A stretch of DNA of 64,000 bases from Polynucleobacter sp. MG-Unter2-18 (GTDB lineage Bacteria; Pseudomonadota; Gammaproteobacteria; Burkholderiales; Burkholderiaceae), in contig NZ_CP061302.1 of NCBI RefSeq assembly GCF_018687675.1, positions 694,192 through 758,191 on the forward strand, in the 5' to 3' direction. The notes beneath the pieces are model-generated. The model was not told the origin of the DNA. It worked only from the letters and a program-made list of their open reading frames with translations, and made no database searches. Positions 44,085-53,985 of this stretch are shown here, piece after piece; positions within the stretch are counted from its first letter, which is position 1; each line of letters opens with the position of its first letter. A program made the position numbers and the translations under genes.

Positions 44085-44549
44085 TTAGGATGGAGATTTA
44101 GCTGAACTAAGACTATCTTGATCAGACTCTGATAGGGGGCCGTTTTTGAGGAAACCCAAAAAACCACTGTCAGCATAAGCATCAGGCGGGACATCATCAG
44201 TTAAGAGGGCAACATCAAGTTCAGCAATATCGTTGATACGGGAATCTTGCTGCCATTGGGCGATGCCAATAAGACCAAACACCAATACGACTAGTGGGGC
44301 AACCCAGCCGACGTTATCCCAGAATGAGCGTGAGCCAGAAGACCAGTTTCCGCTAGAAGTTGCCAAAATATGCTGCTCAATGCGCACTTTTTCTGGTTTT
44401 TTCACAGAAAGTGCCTTGAGGCGTGCCGCATACAGACGATCTTTGATTCCCGCTGGCAAGGATTGAGTTCCTTGGCGGAGCAGGGCGGCAGCGGTAAGAC
44501 CAAATTGATCTGCTTCTGTTGTGCTGAGAGTGTCTTCGTTGCGGTTCAC
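44085..44549 (-). CDS. DUF3619 membrane protein, candidate anti-sigma factor
   Basis: A 154-residue protein matching DUF3619. Residues 1-75 are cytoplasmic and helical (AALLRQGTQSLPAGIKDRLYAARLKAL). A single membrane segment lies at about 84-103 (VGWVAPLVVLVFGLIGIAQWQ), and a short acidic tail (DIAELDVALLTDDVPPDAYAD) follows. It starts with GTG overlapping the sigma-factor stop (GTGA). This layout - short helical cytoplasmic part, one helix, small tail, translationally coupled behind a sigma factor - is that of an anti-sigma factor. The inference is mine; no zinc-binding HxxxCxxC motif is present. Confidence 0.8.
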   Translation of the reverse strand: MNRNEDTLSTTEADQFGLTAAALLRQGTQSLPAGIKDRLYAARLKALSVKKPEKVRIEQHILATSSGNWSSGSRSFWDNVGWVAPLVVLVFGLIGIAQWQQDSRINDIAELDVALLTDDVPPDAYADSGFLGFLKNGPLSESDQDSLSSAKSPS

Positions 44550-45115
44550 AGAGTAATTCCTTTTAATTTCAATGCTTTAGCTAGAGCCTGAGTGGCTCTT
44601 GAGCAGTGGGTTTTGACGCTTCCCTCGCTACAACTCATCGCAAGGGCAGTTTCAGTAATACTCAGCTCATCCCAATAACGCATCAGGAAGGCTTCTCGTT
44701 GACGGGCAGGCAATTTTGATATTTCTGACTCTAAAGCCTGTAATAGCTGACTACGTTCAAGCTTAAATGCACCATCTTGGTGAATTTCACTATTGTCTGG
44801 AGCTGAAAGAGACTCCAGGGGGTCAAAATCATCGCTTTCATCGGATTTCTTACCCATATTCGAGAACAGGGTGACCCAGGTATTACGAACCTTTTGTCGT
44901 CTGAACCAGTCATGAATGCGGTTTTGTAGAATTCTCGTGAAAACCAAGGGTAATTCTGCTGCAGGGCGGTCACCATATTTTTCGGCTAGCTTAATCATGG
45001 CGTCTTGAACAATGTCTAAGGCCGCATCGTCATCTCGCACAGCATAGACCGCTTGCTTGAAAGCGCGCTGCTCAACACTGCTCAGAAAGTCAGAAAGTTC
45101 TTGGGGTGAAGCCAT
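44546..45115 (-). CDS. ECF-type RNA polymerase sigma factor
   Basis: A 189-residue sigma-70-family ECF factor. Region 2 contains AFKQAVYAVRDDDAALDIVQDAMIKLAEKY, with FTRILQNRIHDWFRRQK for -10 recognition. A variable linker (~85-120) follows, then region 4, LPARQREAFLMRYWDELSITETALAMSCSEGSVKTHCSRATQAL. It heads the operon sigma-DUF3619-DUF3106-RDD. Divergent to ilvI with 193 bases between. Its regulon cannot be read from this window. Confidence 0.92.
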   Translation of the reverse strand: MASPQELSDFLSSVEQRAFKQAVYAVRDDDAALDIVQDAMIKLAEKYGDRPAAELPLVFTRILQNRIHDWFRRQKVRNTWVTLFSNMGKKSDESDDFDPLESLSAPDNSEIHQDGAFKLERSQLLQALESEISKLPARQREAFLMRYWDELSITETALAMSCSEGSVKTHCSRATQALAKALKLKGITL

Positions 45116-45308
45116 TCAGTAGATTAGACCTGAATCAGAGAGAATTCGTCCATTTTAGGAGATTGCTATAGAATATAGGGCTTACTACCTAGAATCTCAT
45201 TCAAGAAGTGGTTTTTTCCGGTAGCAGCGCCGTTCGAACTCGGGCCACAAGCAAGAGACAGAACAGACCAATCAATTTTTTGCCGAAAATTGCAAAGGAC
45301 GAAAGATA

Positions 45309-47096
45309 ATGAATACAAGCAGCGCCGAATTTTTAGCTTCTAAAGCTAATCAAGACACAACAAATACAAATCCCGCAGCAACTCCACCAGAAATGATTGG
45401 TGCCGAGATGTTGGTAAAGGCTTTGCACAAAGAGGGTGTTGAATACGTTTGGGGTTACCCAGGCGGTTCCGTTCTCTTTATCTACGATGAAATTTTCAAG
45501 CAGGACAAGTTTGAACATATTCTTGTTCGCCATGAGCAAGCAGCAGTTCATGCGGCCGATGGTTATGCACGTGCAACCGGTAAGGTTGGAGTTGCTCTAG
45601 TCACTTCAGGCCCTGGAGTAACCAATGCGGTTACCGGAATTGCCACTGCTTACACTGATTCGATTCCGATGGTGGTCATCAGCGGCAACGTACCAACTTA
45701 TGCGATTGGTGAAGATGCTTTCCAAGAGGCTGATACCGTGGGCATTACTCGCCCAGTGGTGAAGCACAACTTCTTGGTAAAAGATGTGAAAGACCTCCCT
45801 CTAGTAATTAAGAAGGCTTTCCATATTGCGCAGACAGGTCGTCCAGGCCCAGTATTGATTGATATCCCCAAGGATGTATCTGCAGCTAAAGGACCATTCG
45901 TCTACCCAGAAACATTGGAGATGCGTTCATACAACCCAGTAGTTAAGGGCCATAGTGGACAAATTCGTAAGGCGGTTTCTTTACTCCAAGAAGCTGAGCG
46001 CCCATTCATCTACACCGGTGGTGGTGTGATCTTGGCTGATGCCGCTCCAGAATTAAAAGAGTTTGCTGACTTGTTGGGTTATCCCGTTACCAATACCTTA
46101 ATGGGTCTTGGTGGTTTTCCAGGTACTAGCCCCCAGTTTGTGGGCATGCTTGGTATGCACGGTACGTATGAAGCCAATATGGCGATGCAACACAGCGATG
46201 TGTTGATTGCCGTTGGAGCGCGTTTTGACGATCGTGTGATTGGCAATACGGCTCACTTCGCAAGTCACCCACGCAAGATTATTCATATTGACATCGATCC
46301 ATCCGTGATTTCGAAGCGGGTGAAAGTGGATGTACCTATTGTTGGTAATCTCAAGGAAGTATTGCAAGAGATGACCGCTCAGCTCAAAGCTGCCGGCCCT
46401 CGTAAGAACGACGCCAAATTAGCGGCATGGTGGGCGCAGATTAATGAGTGGCGTAAAAAAGATTGTTTGAAGTACGACGAGGCATCGCAAATCGTCAAAC
46501 CGCAGTATGTAGTTCAGAAATTGTGGGAGCTTACTGGAGGCGATGCATTCATTACTTCTGACGTTGGCCAGCATCAAATGTGGGCTGCACAGTTCTACAA
46601 GTTTGATAAGCCGCGTCGTTGGATTAATTCCGGCGGTCTTGGCACTATGGGTGTTGGCTTGCCCTACGCCATGGGTATCAAGAAAGCATTCCCGGATACA
46701 GATGTATTTGCCATTACTGGTGAAGGCTCTATCCAGATGTGTATTCAAGAGTTATCCACTTGTAAGCAGTACAACACGCCAGTGAAGATTGTGTCATTGA
46801 ACAACCGTTACCTCGGGATGGTCCGTCAATGGCAGGAGCTGACTTATAACAAGCGTTATTCCAGTTCATATATGGATTCATTGCCAGACTTCGTGAAGCT
46901 GGCAGAAGCTTTTGGGCATGTAGGAATGCGCATCGAGAAGAAGTCTGATGTTGAAGGCGCTCTCAAAGAAGCAATCCGTTTAAAAGATCGCACAGTATTT
47001 ATGGATTTCCAGACAGATCCAGAGGAAAACGTTTGGCCGATGGTTCAGGCAGGCAAGGGTATTACTGAAATGCTTTTGGGTAGCGAGGATCTCTAA
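45309..47096 (+). CDS. ilvI: Acetolactate synthase, large (catalytic) subunit
   Basis: A 595-residue thiamine-diphosphate enzyme making acetolactate or acetohydroxybutyrate, the first common step of valine, leucine and isoleucine synthesis. Family features are GYPGGSVLFIYDEIFKQD, the catalytic Glu in ILVRHEQAAVHAADGYARATG, GVALVTSGPGVTNAVTGIATAYTDSIPMVVISGNVP, and the cofactor motif GEGSIQMCIQELSTCKQYNTPVKIVSLNN. AAGGAC precedes the ATG. The stop codon overlaps ilvH (TAATG). The 193 bases upstream hold no leucine-type leader peptide. Confidence 0.96.
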   Translation: MNTSSAEFLASKANQDTTNTNPAATPPEMIGAEMLVKALHKEGVEYVWGYPGGSVLFIYDEIFKQDKFEHILVRHEQAAVHAADGYARATGKVGVALVTSGPGVTNAVTGIATAYTDSIPMVVISGNVPTYAIGEDAFQEADTVGITRPVVKHNFLVKDVKDLPLVIKKAFHIAQTGRPGPVLIDIPKDVSAAKGPFVYPETLEMRSYNPVVKGHSGQIRKAVSLLQEAERPFIYTGGGVILADAAPELKEFADLLGYPVTNTLMGLGGFPGTSPQFVGMLGMHGTYEANMAMQHSDVLIAVGARFDDRVIGNTAHFASHPRKIIHIDIDPSVISKRVKVDVPIVGNLKEVLQEMTAQLKAAGPRKNDAKLAAWWAQINEWRKKDCLKYDEASQIVKPQYVVQKLWELTGGDAFITSDVGQHQMWAAQFYKFDKPRRWINSGGLGTMGVGLPYAMGIKKAFPDTDVFAITGEGSIQMCIQELSTCKQYNTPVKIVSLNNRYLGMVRQWQELTYNKRYSSSYMDSLPDFVKLAEAFGHVGMRIEKKSDVEGALKEAIRLKDRTVFMDFQTDPEENVWPMVQAGKGITEMLLGSEDL

Positions 47097-47587
47097 TGCG
47101 ACATATTATTTCTGTATTAATAGAGAACGAGCCAGGGGCACTATCTCGTGTGGTTGGTTTATTTTCTGCGCGTGGTTACAACATTGAGGCCTTGAGCGTT
47201 GCACCAACAGAAGATCCATCTTTGTCGCGCATGACTATTGTCACTCTTGGCTCTGAGGATGTCATTGAACAAATCACTAAACACTTAAATCGCTTAGTTG
47301 AAGTGGTTAAGGTTTTTGATTTGACTGAAGGTTCTCATATTGAGCGTGAGCTCATGATGATCAAAGTGCGCGCAGTGGGTAAAGAGCGTGAAGAGCTGAA
47401 ACGTACAACGGATATTTTCCGTGGTCGCATCATCGATGTGACTGATAAGAGTTACACCATTGAATTAACTGGTGATGGCGCCAAATTGGATGCCTTCATT
47501 GATTCCATTGATCGTGCATCCATTCTGGAAACAGTCCGCTCGGGTGGTTCTGGTATTGGGCGCGGTGAACGCATTCTGAAGGTTTAA
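47096..47587 (+). CDS. ilvH: Acetolactate synthase, small (regulatory) subunit
   Basis: A 163-residue regulatory subunit conferring valine feedback inhibition. The N-terminal ACT domain is HIISVLIENEPGALSRVVGLFSARGYNIEALSVAPTEDPSLSRMTIV, followed by the C-terminal ACT-like domain with ELMMIKV and RGRIIDVTDKSYTIELTG. The start overlaps the stop of ilvI by one base, so the two subunits are translationally coupled. It precedes ilvC by about 50 bases. Confidence 0.96.
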   Translation: MRHIISVLIENEPGALSRVVGLFSARGYNIEALSVAPTEDPSLSRMTIVTLGSEDVIEQITKHLNRLVEVVKVFDLTEGSHIERELMMIKVRAVGKEREELKRTTDIFRGRIIDVTDKSYTIELTGDGAKLDAFIDSIDRASILETVRSGGSGIGRGERILKV

Positions 47588-48652
<1,065 letters not shown>

Positions 48653-48704
48653 GTAAACAGCAGCAAGAAACTAATAGTAGTAACTAAAAAGGCTCAGAAC
48701 AAAG

Positions 48705-49352
48705 ATGATGTATCCGCACCCCATTATTGCGAAAGAAGGTTGGCCGTATTTGGCATTAGTGGGGGCTGTTACTTTGCTAGTCCACTATCTTGGTGGCATT
48801 GCATGGTCATGGCCTTTGTGGATTATCTTTATCTTTGTTCTGCAGTTCTTCCGAGATCCGCAGCGTATTGCTGCCCTAGGTCGTGATCTCGTGTTGTCTC
48901 CCGCTGATGGTCGTATCGTCGTGGTAGAAAAGGCGAACGATCCTTATGCGGGCCGTCAAGCTTTAAAGATTAGTGTTTTTATGAACGTGTTTAATGTTCA
49001 CTCCAATCGCAGTGCGGTGAATGGTTCTGTCAAAGAGATTCAGTATTTTCCTGGCAAGTTTGTTAATGCGGATTTGGATAAAGCATCCACTGAGAACGAG
49101 CGTAATGCCGTTGTGATTGACGCCAATGGTCAAATCGTGACTCTGGTTCAGGTTGCCGGCCTCATTGCCCGCCGTATTCTTTGCTATATCCATGTTGGCG
49201 ACAGACTCAAAGCGGGAGAGCGTTATGGCTTTATCCGCTTTGGCTCACGTGTCGATGTATATTTGCCTTTAACAGCCGAACCTTTAGTTAGTGTTGGTGA
49301 TAAAGTTTTTGCTACAAATACTGCATTAGCTCGCGTACCCGGCTTAGATTAA
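48705..49352 (+). CDS. psd: Phosphatidylserine decarboxylase proenzyme
   Basis: A 215-residue PSD of the short, archaeal-like class. Membrane segments are near the N-terminus ([35 protein letters not shown]). Catalytic motifs are [11 protein letters not shown] and [12 protein letters not shown]; the Gly-Ser in RFGSRVD is the self-cleavage site that makes the pyruvoyl group. It turns phosphatidylserine into phosphatidylethanolamine. It lies directly before pssA, so synthesis and decarboxylation of phosphatidylserine are encoded together. Confidence 0.94.
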   Translation: MMYPHPIIAKEGWPYLALVGAVTLLVHYLGGIAWSWPLWIIFIFVLQFFRDPQRIAALGRDLVLSPADGRIVVVEKANDPYAGRQALKISVFMNVFNVHSNRSAVNGSVKEIQYFPGKFVNADLDKASTENERNAVVIDANGQIVTLVQVAGLIARRILCYIHVGDRLKAGERYGFIRFGSRVDVYLPLTAEPLVSVGDKVFATNTALARVPGLD

Positions 49353-49380
49353 TTAAGTCGTTTTTAACTGGGAATACTCT

Positions 49381-50244
49381 TTGCCTACATTTCGCCGTCG
49401 TGGCCGTATCGATCGCAGTCGCTTAGCAAACTCTCGTACTGATCGCACTCAAGATGAGTGGGCAGAAGACTTGGGTGATGGGATTGATTTTGAAGTCGAA
49501 GAATTACATGTAGATAAGCCACGCAAACGTAGCAAAGGCATTTACCTGCTTCCCAATGCATTTACTACCGCAGCCTTATTCTGCGGTTTCTTTGCCATCG
49601 TCAATGCGATGAACCACCAGTTTGAGATTGCTGCTATTGCCATCTTTGCATCTTTAGTTTTGGATGGCATGGATGGTCGCGTTGCTCGTATGACTAATAC
49701 CCAAAGTGCTTTTGGTGAGCAATACGATTCTTTGGCTGACATGGTGTCGTTTGGTGTGGCGCCAGCATTGGTTGCTTACGAGTGGGCCTTAAAAGACCTG
49801 GGTAAGTGGGGTTGGTTAGCTGCCTTTACTTATTGTGCAGGGGCAGCCTTACGTTTAGCGCGCTTCAATGTGAATACTGGCGTAGTAGATAAGAAGTTTT
49901 TCCAGGGCTTGCCTAGTCCAGCTGCTGGCTCCTTAATTGCTGGCTTTATTTGGCTGGCTGACGACAACAAGATCCCTGTACGCGACAGCGCTATCCCATG
50001 GATCACTTTCTTCTTAGCGGTTTATGCTGGCTTGACCATGGTATCCAATGCCCGCTTTTATAGTGGCAAGGCCTTAGATGTGCGTTATCGCGTGCCTTTT
50101 GGCGTCATGGTTCTCATGATCCTGACCTTCGTTCTGATTTCTTCTAACCCACCTTTAACTCTGTTCGGCCTCTTTGTGGTGTATTCCATTTCCGGCTATG
50201 TGATTTGGGCTTGGGAGCATCTGAGTGGCCGTCGTTTTAGCTAA
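49381..50244 (+). CDS. pssA: CDP-diacylglycerol--serine O-phosphatidyltransferase
   Basis: A 287-residue membrane enzyme making phosphatidylserine. A 50-residue basic cytoplasmic leader (FRRRGRIDRSRLANSRTDR) precedes several membrane helices. The CDP-alcohol phosphotransferase motif is DGMDGRVARMTNTQSAFGEQYDSLADMVSFG. It starts with TTG. It is 28 bases after psd. Its stop codon is immediately followed by the leader region of leuA. Confidence 0.93.
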   Translation: MPTFRRRGRIDRSRLANSRTDRTQDEWAEDLGDGIDFEVEELHVDKPRKRSKGIYLLPNAFTTAALFCGFFAIVNAMNHQFEIAAIAIFASLVLDGMDGRVARMTNTQSAFGEQYDSLADMVSFGVAPALVAYEWALKDLGKWGWLAAFTYCAGAALRLARFNVNTGVVDKKFFQGLPSPAAGSLIAGFIWLADDNKIPVRDSAIPWITFFLAVYAGLTMVSNARFYSGKALDVRYRVPFGVMVLMILTFVLISSNPPLTLFGLFVVYSISGYVIWAWEHLSGRRFS

Positions 50245-50246
50245 TT

Positions 50247-50252
50247 TATAAT
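50247..50252 (+). promoter_or_regulatory. -10 box of the leuA leader transcript
   Basis: A perfect TATAAT lies two bases after the pssA stop codon. The -35 region (about 50224-50229, inside pssA) is poor, so activation or a weak promoter is possible. Transcription would start near 50259, just before the leader peptide. Confidence 0.45.
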
Positions 50253-50272
50253 ATTTAGGTTATATTTAATCA

Positions 50273-50359
50273 ATGTTGATGAATTTCTCACTCTCTAACT
50301 TGCCTAGCGGGAAACTGCTTCTAGCGCTAAGCCTTGAGCTTGGGGCAGGTAAGGCCTGA
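50273..50359 (+). CDS. leuL: leuA leader peptide (leucine-rich, attenuation)
   Basis: A 28-codon reading frame, too short for ordinary ORF lists: MLMNFSLSNLPSGKLLLALS followed by LELGAGKA. Nine of 28 residues are leucine. Seven lie in the second half or just before it, including three in a row (CTG CTT CTA at 50315-50323) and then CTA, CTT and CTT. It ends 41 bases before a strong terminator and 154 bases before leuA. Translation would sense charged leucine tRNA. The ribosome site is weak (AGG at 50257-50259, 13 bases upstream; a second ATG is at codon 3). Function is inferred from codon content and RNA structure. Confidence 0.75.
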   Translation: MLMNFSLSNLPSGKLLLALSLELGAGKA

Positions 50360-50407
50360 GTTAATGAGATTAAAGTAATTCATTAGCCGCCACATACCAG
50401 CCCCAGC
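50338..50407 (+). promoter_or_regulatory. Predicted antiterminator pairing of the leuA leader
   Basis: GCTTGGGGCAGG (50338-50349) can pair with CCAGCCCCAGC (50397-50407), giving ten base pairs with one bulged T and one mismatch. The second strand is also the 5' arm of the terminator, so the two structures exclude each other. A small TAATGA/TCATTA hairpin (50362-50367 with 50380-50385) lies in between and would bring the arms together. A ribosome stalled at the leucine codons (50315-50340) would leave the first arm partly free; one at the stop codon would cover it. Confidence 0.65.
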
Positions 50408-50430
50408 AAATTGCTGGGGTTTTTGTTTTT
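50401..50430 (+). terminator. leuA attenuator terminator
   Basis: Stem CCCCAGC/GCTGGGG with AAATT loop (up to nine pairs) followed by TTTTTTGTTTTT. It lies between the leucine-rich leader peptide and leuA, so it is the regulated terminator of the attenuation system; it is not the pssA terminator alone. Confidence 0.85.
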
Positions 50431-50513
50431 AGGGGTAGTAACTAGTGTTTAGTAGTTAGTAAATATAAATTAGCAGTAAGCATAATGAAGCAATATTGAA
50501 CCGGAGAGTAGTG

Positions 50514-52061
50514 ATGAGCGACAAAGTAATCATTTTTGATACCACCTTACGTGATGGTGAACAATCACCTGGCGCTTCCATGACCAAGGATGAGAAGGTT
50601 CGCATTGCTCGCCAGTTAGAGCGCCTTAAGGTGGATGTGATCGAAGCTGGATTTGCTGCGAGCTCAGAAGGTGATTTTCAGGCAATCTCTGCAGTGGCGG
50701 CAGCCGTGAAGGATTCGATTGTCTGCTCACTCGCACGGGCTAATGACAAAGATATTACTCGGGCTGCTGATGCATTAAAGGCTGCAAACGCAAAACGGAT
50801 CCATGCATTTTTGGCAACTAGCCCATTGCATATGGCAGTGAAATTACGCATGTCTCCAGAAGAGGTTTTGGAGCAGGCTAAACGGTCCATTCGTTTTGCT
50901 AGAAACCTGGCCGAGGATGTGGAGTTCTCAGCAGAAGACGGCTATCGCTCAGAAATGGATTTCTTGTGCAGAGTGGTGGAAGGAGTGATTAACGAGGGTG
51001 CTACTACTATCAATATTCCGGACACCGTAGGCTACGCTACTCCAGAGTTGTATGGTGAGTTCATCAAGACTTTACGTACTCGAGTCCCCAACTCTGATAA
51101 AGCAGTGTGGTCGGTGCACTGCCACAATGACTTGGGTATGGCCGTCGCTAATTCCTTGGCGGGCGTCAAAATTGGTGGTGCACGTCAAATTGAGTGCACC
51201 GTGAATGGTTTAGGTGAGCGTGCTGGTAATACAGCATTAGAAGAAATTGTGATGGCCTTGCGTACTCGCAAAGATTATTTCGATCTGGTTTGCGGTATCG
51301 ATGCCACTCAAATTGTTCCTGCATCGAAGTTGGTTTCGCAAATTACCGGCTTTATTGTTCAACCGAACAAGGCAGTTGTGGGTGCCAATGCGTTTGCGCA
51401 TACCTCGGGAATTCATCAAGATGGCATCTTAAAGAATCGCGATACCTACGAGATCATGCGTGCAGAAGATGTGGGTTGGGCTACTAATAAGATTGTCTTG
51501 GGTAAATTATCTGGCCGTAATGCTTTCAAGCAGCGCTTACAGGAATTAGGTATTGCGATTGAAGCTGAAGCGGATTTGAACGAAGCTTTTGTTCGCTTTA
51601 AGTCATTGGCCGATCAAAAATCAGAAATCTTTGATGAAGACATTATTGCCATCATGTCAGACTCTGCTGCAGCTGAAGAAGGTGAGTTTTATAAATTCAT
51701 TTCTTTAAGTCAGCATTCTGAAACAGGTGAGCGACCACAGTCTAAAGTGACCTTCCGGGTTGGTGACAAAGAGGCTAGCTCCGAGGCTGAGGGTAATGGT
51801 CCAGTCGACGCGAGCTTGAATGCCATCGAGCAGATCGTGAAAAGCGGGGCAGAGCAATTGCTCTACTCCGTAAATGCAATTACCTCAGGCACTCAATCTC
51901 AGGGCGAGGTTACTGTCAGACTTGCAAAGGGCGGACGTATCGTGAATGGTGTTGGAACTGATCCGGACATCATTGCGGCTTCAGCGAAAGCCTATTTATC
52001 AGCGCTAAATAAATTGCACGATCCTAGCCAAGCAAAGCTCAATGCCCAGATGACACCTTAA
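50514..52061 (+). CDS. leuA: 2-isopropylmalate synthase
   Basis: A 515-residue enzyme condensing acetyl-CoA with 2-ketoisovalerate, the first committed step to leucine. The catalytic barrel has [72 protein letters not shown] (metal-binding HxH) and [11 protein letters not shown]. The C-terminal ~130 residues are the LeuA regulatory domain for leucine feedback. The ATG at 50514 is chosen for CCGGAGAG ahead of it; a TTG 18 bases upstream is open but not needed. Expression is probably controlled by the leader at 50247-50430. Confidence 0.96.
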   Translation: MSDKVIIFDTTLRDGEQSPGASMTKDEKVRIARQLERLKVDVIEAGFAASSEGDFQAISAVAAAVKDSIVCSLARANDKDITRAADALKAANAKRIHAFLATSPLHMAVKLRMSPEEVLEQAKRSIRFARNLAEDVEFSAEDGYRSEMDFLCRVVEGVINEGATTINIPDTVGYATPELYGEFIKTLRTRVPNSDKAVWSVHCHNDLGMAVANSLAGVKIGGARQIECTVNGLGERAGNTALEEIVMALRTRKDYFDLVCGIDATQIVPASKLVSQITGFIVQPNKAVVGANAFAHTSGIHQDGILKNRDTYEIMRAEDVGWATNKIVLGKLSGRNAFKQRLQELGIAIEAEADLNEAFVRFKSLADQKSEIFDEDIIAIMSDSAAAEEGEFYKFISLSQHSETGERPQSKVTFRVGDKEASSEAEGNGPVDASLNAIEQIVKSGAEQLLYSVNAITSGTQSQGEVTVRLAKGGRIVNGVGTDPDIIAASAKAYLSALNKLHDPSQAKLNAQMTP

Positions 52062-52100
52062 GAAGTTTCCGGCGGCATCTGCAGGCCCTGTACTGATGTC

Positions 52101-52694
52101 TTATTTATTTAGATCTGTGTTTTTATAATACTTAGTGCCTTTGCCGGTGATTTCAGCGGCAAGGCCTGAGTCTGTCAATTGATACATTAATACGCCAGGT
52201 GCTACGTTAGCAGCATCTTGGTATGCACCACCATTAGCCTCATACTTAGCGGCAGCTGTAACTTGACCGCCAAATGTCCATCCAGAATTAACAAAGTCAT
52301 TCAGTGCGCTTTGTGTTTGAAATACGAAAATATTTTGGAAGGATTTAATTCCAATGCCCAGTCCAGCTTGAACTTCAGCCATGTTCATGTAAATCGGTTT
52401 GGCGCCATCCTTTAAAATGACAACACCGCTACCAGTACCGCCGCCAGCAATCAGAATCTTCATTCCAAAGTTGCTAAAGGTCGCGTAACCGACAGATTTA
52501 TCAATGACCTCTTTTGCTTTGGGTTGAGCTTGGTAAAGCGCCTTCAGAGTCTCGTCACTCTTTTTGAGGATGTCTTGGCGTTGCTGGGCAATGGTTTTTT
52601 CGGCGGCAAAAGGATTTGAAAATTGTGCAAAACTGAATGTAGAAAATAGAGTTAATAGACCAAAGGCTAATGCTTGAATGAATTTAGTTTGCAC
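52101..52694 (-). CDS. SYLF/Ysc84-domain exported protein
   Basis: A 197-residue exported protein with signal peptide MQTKFIQALAFGLLTLFSTFSFA and a SYLF (Ysc84) domain: KEVIDKSVGYATFSNFGMKILIAGGGTGSGVVILKD, then MAEVQAGLGIGIKSFQNIFVFQTQSALNDFVNSGWTFGGQVTAAAKYE. SYLF domains bind lipids or phosphoinositides in eukaryotes; bacterial roles are unclear. It is divergent from the patatin lipoprotein with 85 bases between. Both deal with lipids, so a shared membrane-stress role is possible but speculative. Confidence 0.9.
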   Translation of the reverse strand: MQTKFIQALAFGLLTLFSTFSFAQFSNPFAAEKTIAQQRQDILKKSDETLKALYQAQPKAKEVIDKSVGYATFSNFGMKILIAGGGTGSGVVILKDGAKPIYMNMAEVQAGLGIGIKSFQNIFVFQTQSALNDFVNSGWTFGGQVTAAAKYEANGGAYQDAANVAPGVLMYQLTDSGLAAEITGKGTKYYKNTDLNK

Positions 52695-52779
52695 CGATTT
52701 TTTCCTTTGCTGTATTTTCGCAATGAGTGAATTCCATCTTTATACTCCAACAAGCCTTCTTATTAAATAACAAACCAAT

Positions 52780-53985
52780 ATGACTCTGTTAGCTCGCTGT
52801 ATCTTTACTCTCTTCATACTTTCCTTGGTAGGTTGCGGCAGTTTGCAGCGCAAAGCGGTAGTGCCATCGCAGCAGATGGGTCAAGCGCAAATTGCCGGTC
52901 TTACTTGTGCGCGCTATATGGTGGCCAGTCAATCGAGCGTAGACCAGATGGCCATGGATATTCAGGCGGGATTTAAGGTGAGGGATGAAAAAACCTTAAA
53001 TGCACCGGCAAATTATTTATCCCTCTCTGGTGGTGGCGATGATGGTGCCTATGGTGCTGGATTATTAATAGGGTGGGCGGACCGCGGCGATCGCCCGCAA
53101 TTTAACTTGGTCACTGGTATCAGCACTGGCGCATTAATTGCCCCATTTGCTTTTATGGGCAAAGAATATGATCCGGTCTTACGCGATGTTTATACAAAAT
53201 ATGGCCCTCAAGATATCTTCACGGAACGTGGATTAATCTCAGGCATTTTGAGTGATGGCTTATCTGACACCACCCCCTTGTTTCAATTGATCTCAAAATA
53301 TATTGATGAAGATTTTCTGAAGAAGGTGGCAAATGAGTACACCAACAAAAACCGCTGGCTTTTGATTGGGACAACTAATTTAGATGCAGGTGTGCCTGTA
53401 GTTTGGAACATGGGCAAGATTGCCAGTATCGGTACTCCAGAAGCCTTAGAGCTCTTTAGAAAAGTCATGCTGGCTTCTGCATCGATTCCTGGGGCCTTTT
53501 CTCCGGTGATGTTTGATTTTGAGGTTTCTGGCCAGAGTTTTCAGGAGATGCATGTCGATGGCGGTGCTATTACTCAGGTATTTCTCTATCCAAGCGCCTT
53601 ATCCCAGCGAGCTCAAGATTTAAAACTCAAGCTACAAAAGCAGCGCAATGCCTACCTTATTCGCAATGCCCGCTTGGATCCTGAGTGGCGCGAGACAGAG
53701 CGGGGCACCTTAAGCATCATTCAGAGAGCGATTTCCAGCATGATTCAGACTCAAGGAATTGGCGATCTCTATCGCATTTATCACACTACCCAGCTTGATG
53801 GAGTCAGTTTCAATTTGGCTTTTATCGGGTCAGACTTTAAGTTCCCCCACAAGACTGAGTTTGACACCGCCTATATGCAAGCCCTTTTTGATTATGGTTA
53901 CAAGCAGGGGCTGGGCGGTAAGGAGTGGCAAAAGTACCCGCCAGGCTACAAAAAGGGATTTGATGGAGAAATGCCTAAAAAATAG
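52780..53985 (+). CDS. Patatin-like phospholipase lipoprotein
   Basis: A 401-residue predicted lipoprotein: ARCIFTLFILSLVGCGSLQR has the lipobox LVGC near residue 19. The patatin fold shows the oxyanion loop SLSGGGDDGAYGAGLL, the nucleophile elbow GISTGALIAPFAF, and the catalytic Asp in HVDGGAITQVF. It should hydrolyse acyl esters of lipids in the periplasm. A terminator is not obvious after it. The rightward rpsO gene is 226 bases further on. Confidence 0.9.
   Translation: MTLLARCIFTLFILSLVGCGSLQRKAVVPSQQMGQAQIAGLTCARYMVASQSSVDQMAMDIQAGFKVRDEKTLNAPANYLSLSGGGDDGAYGAGLLIGWADRGDRPQFNLVTGISTGALIAPFAFMGKEYDPVLRDVYTKYGPQDIFTERGLISGILSDGLSDTTPLFQLISKYIDEDFLKKVANEYTNKNRWLLIGTTNLDAGVPVVWNMGKIASIGTPEALELFRKVMLASASIPGAFSPVMFDFEVSGQSFQEMHVDGGAITQVFLYPSALSQRAQDLKLKLQKQRNAYLIRNARLDPEWRETERGTLSIIQRAISSMIQTQGIGDLYRIYHTTQLDGVSFNLAFIGSDFKFPHKTEFDTAYMQALFDYGYKQGLGGKEWQKYPPGYKKGFDGEMPKK

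Noticed and set aside
45116..45308. Possible leader-peptide attenuator upstream of ilvI, by analogy with leuA
   Set aside because: No ATG frame rich in Ile, Val or Leu codons and no terminator hairpin were found in these bases.
50401..50430. Terminator as a plain pssA terminator
   Set aside because: It is 157 bases past the pssA stop, beyond a new -10 box and a Leu-rich frame, and its arm takes part in an alternative helix, so a regulated role for leuA explains more.
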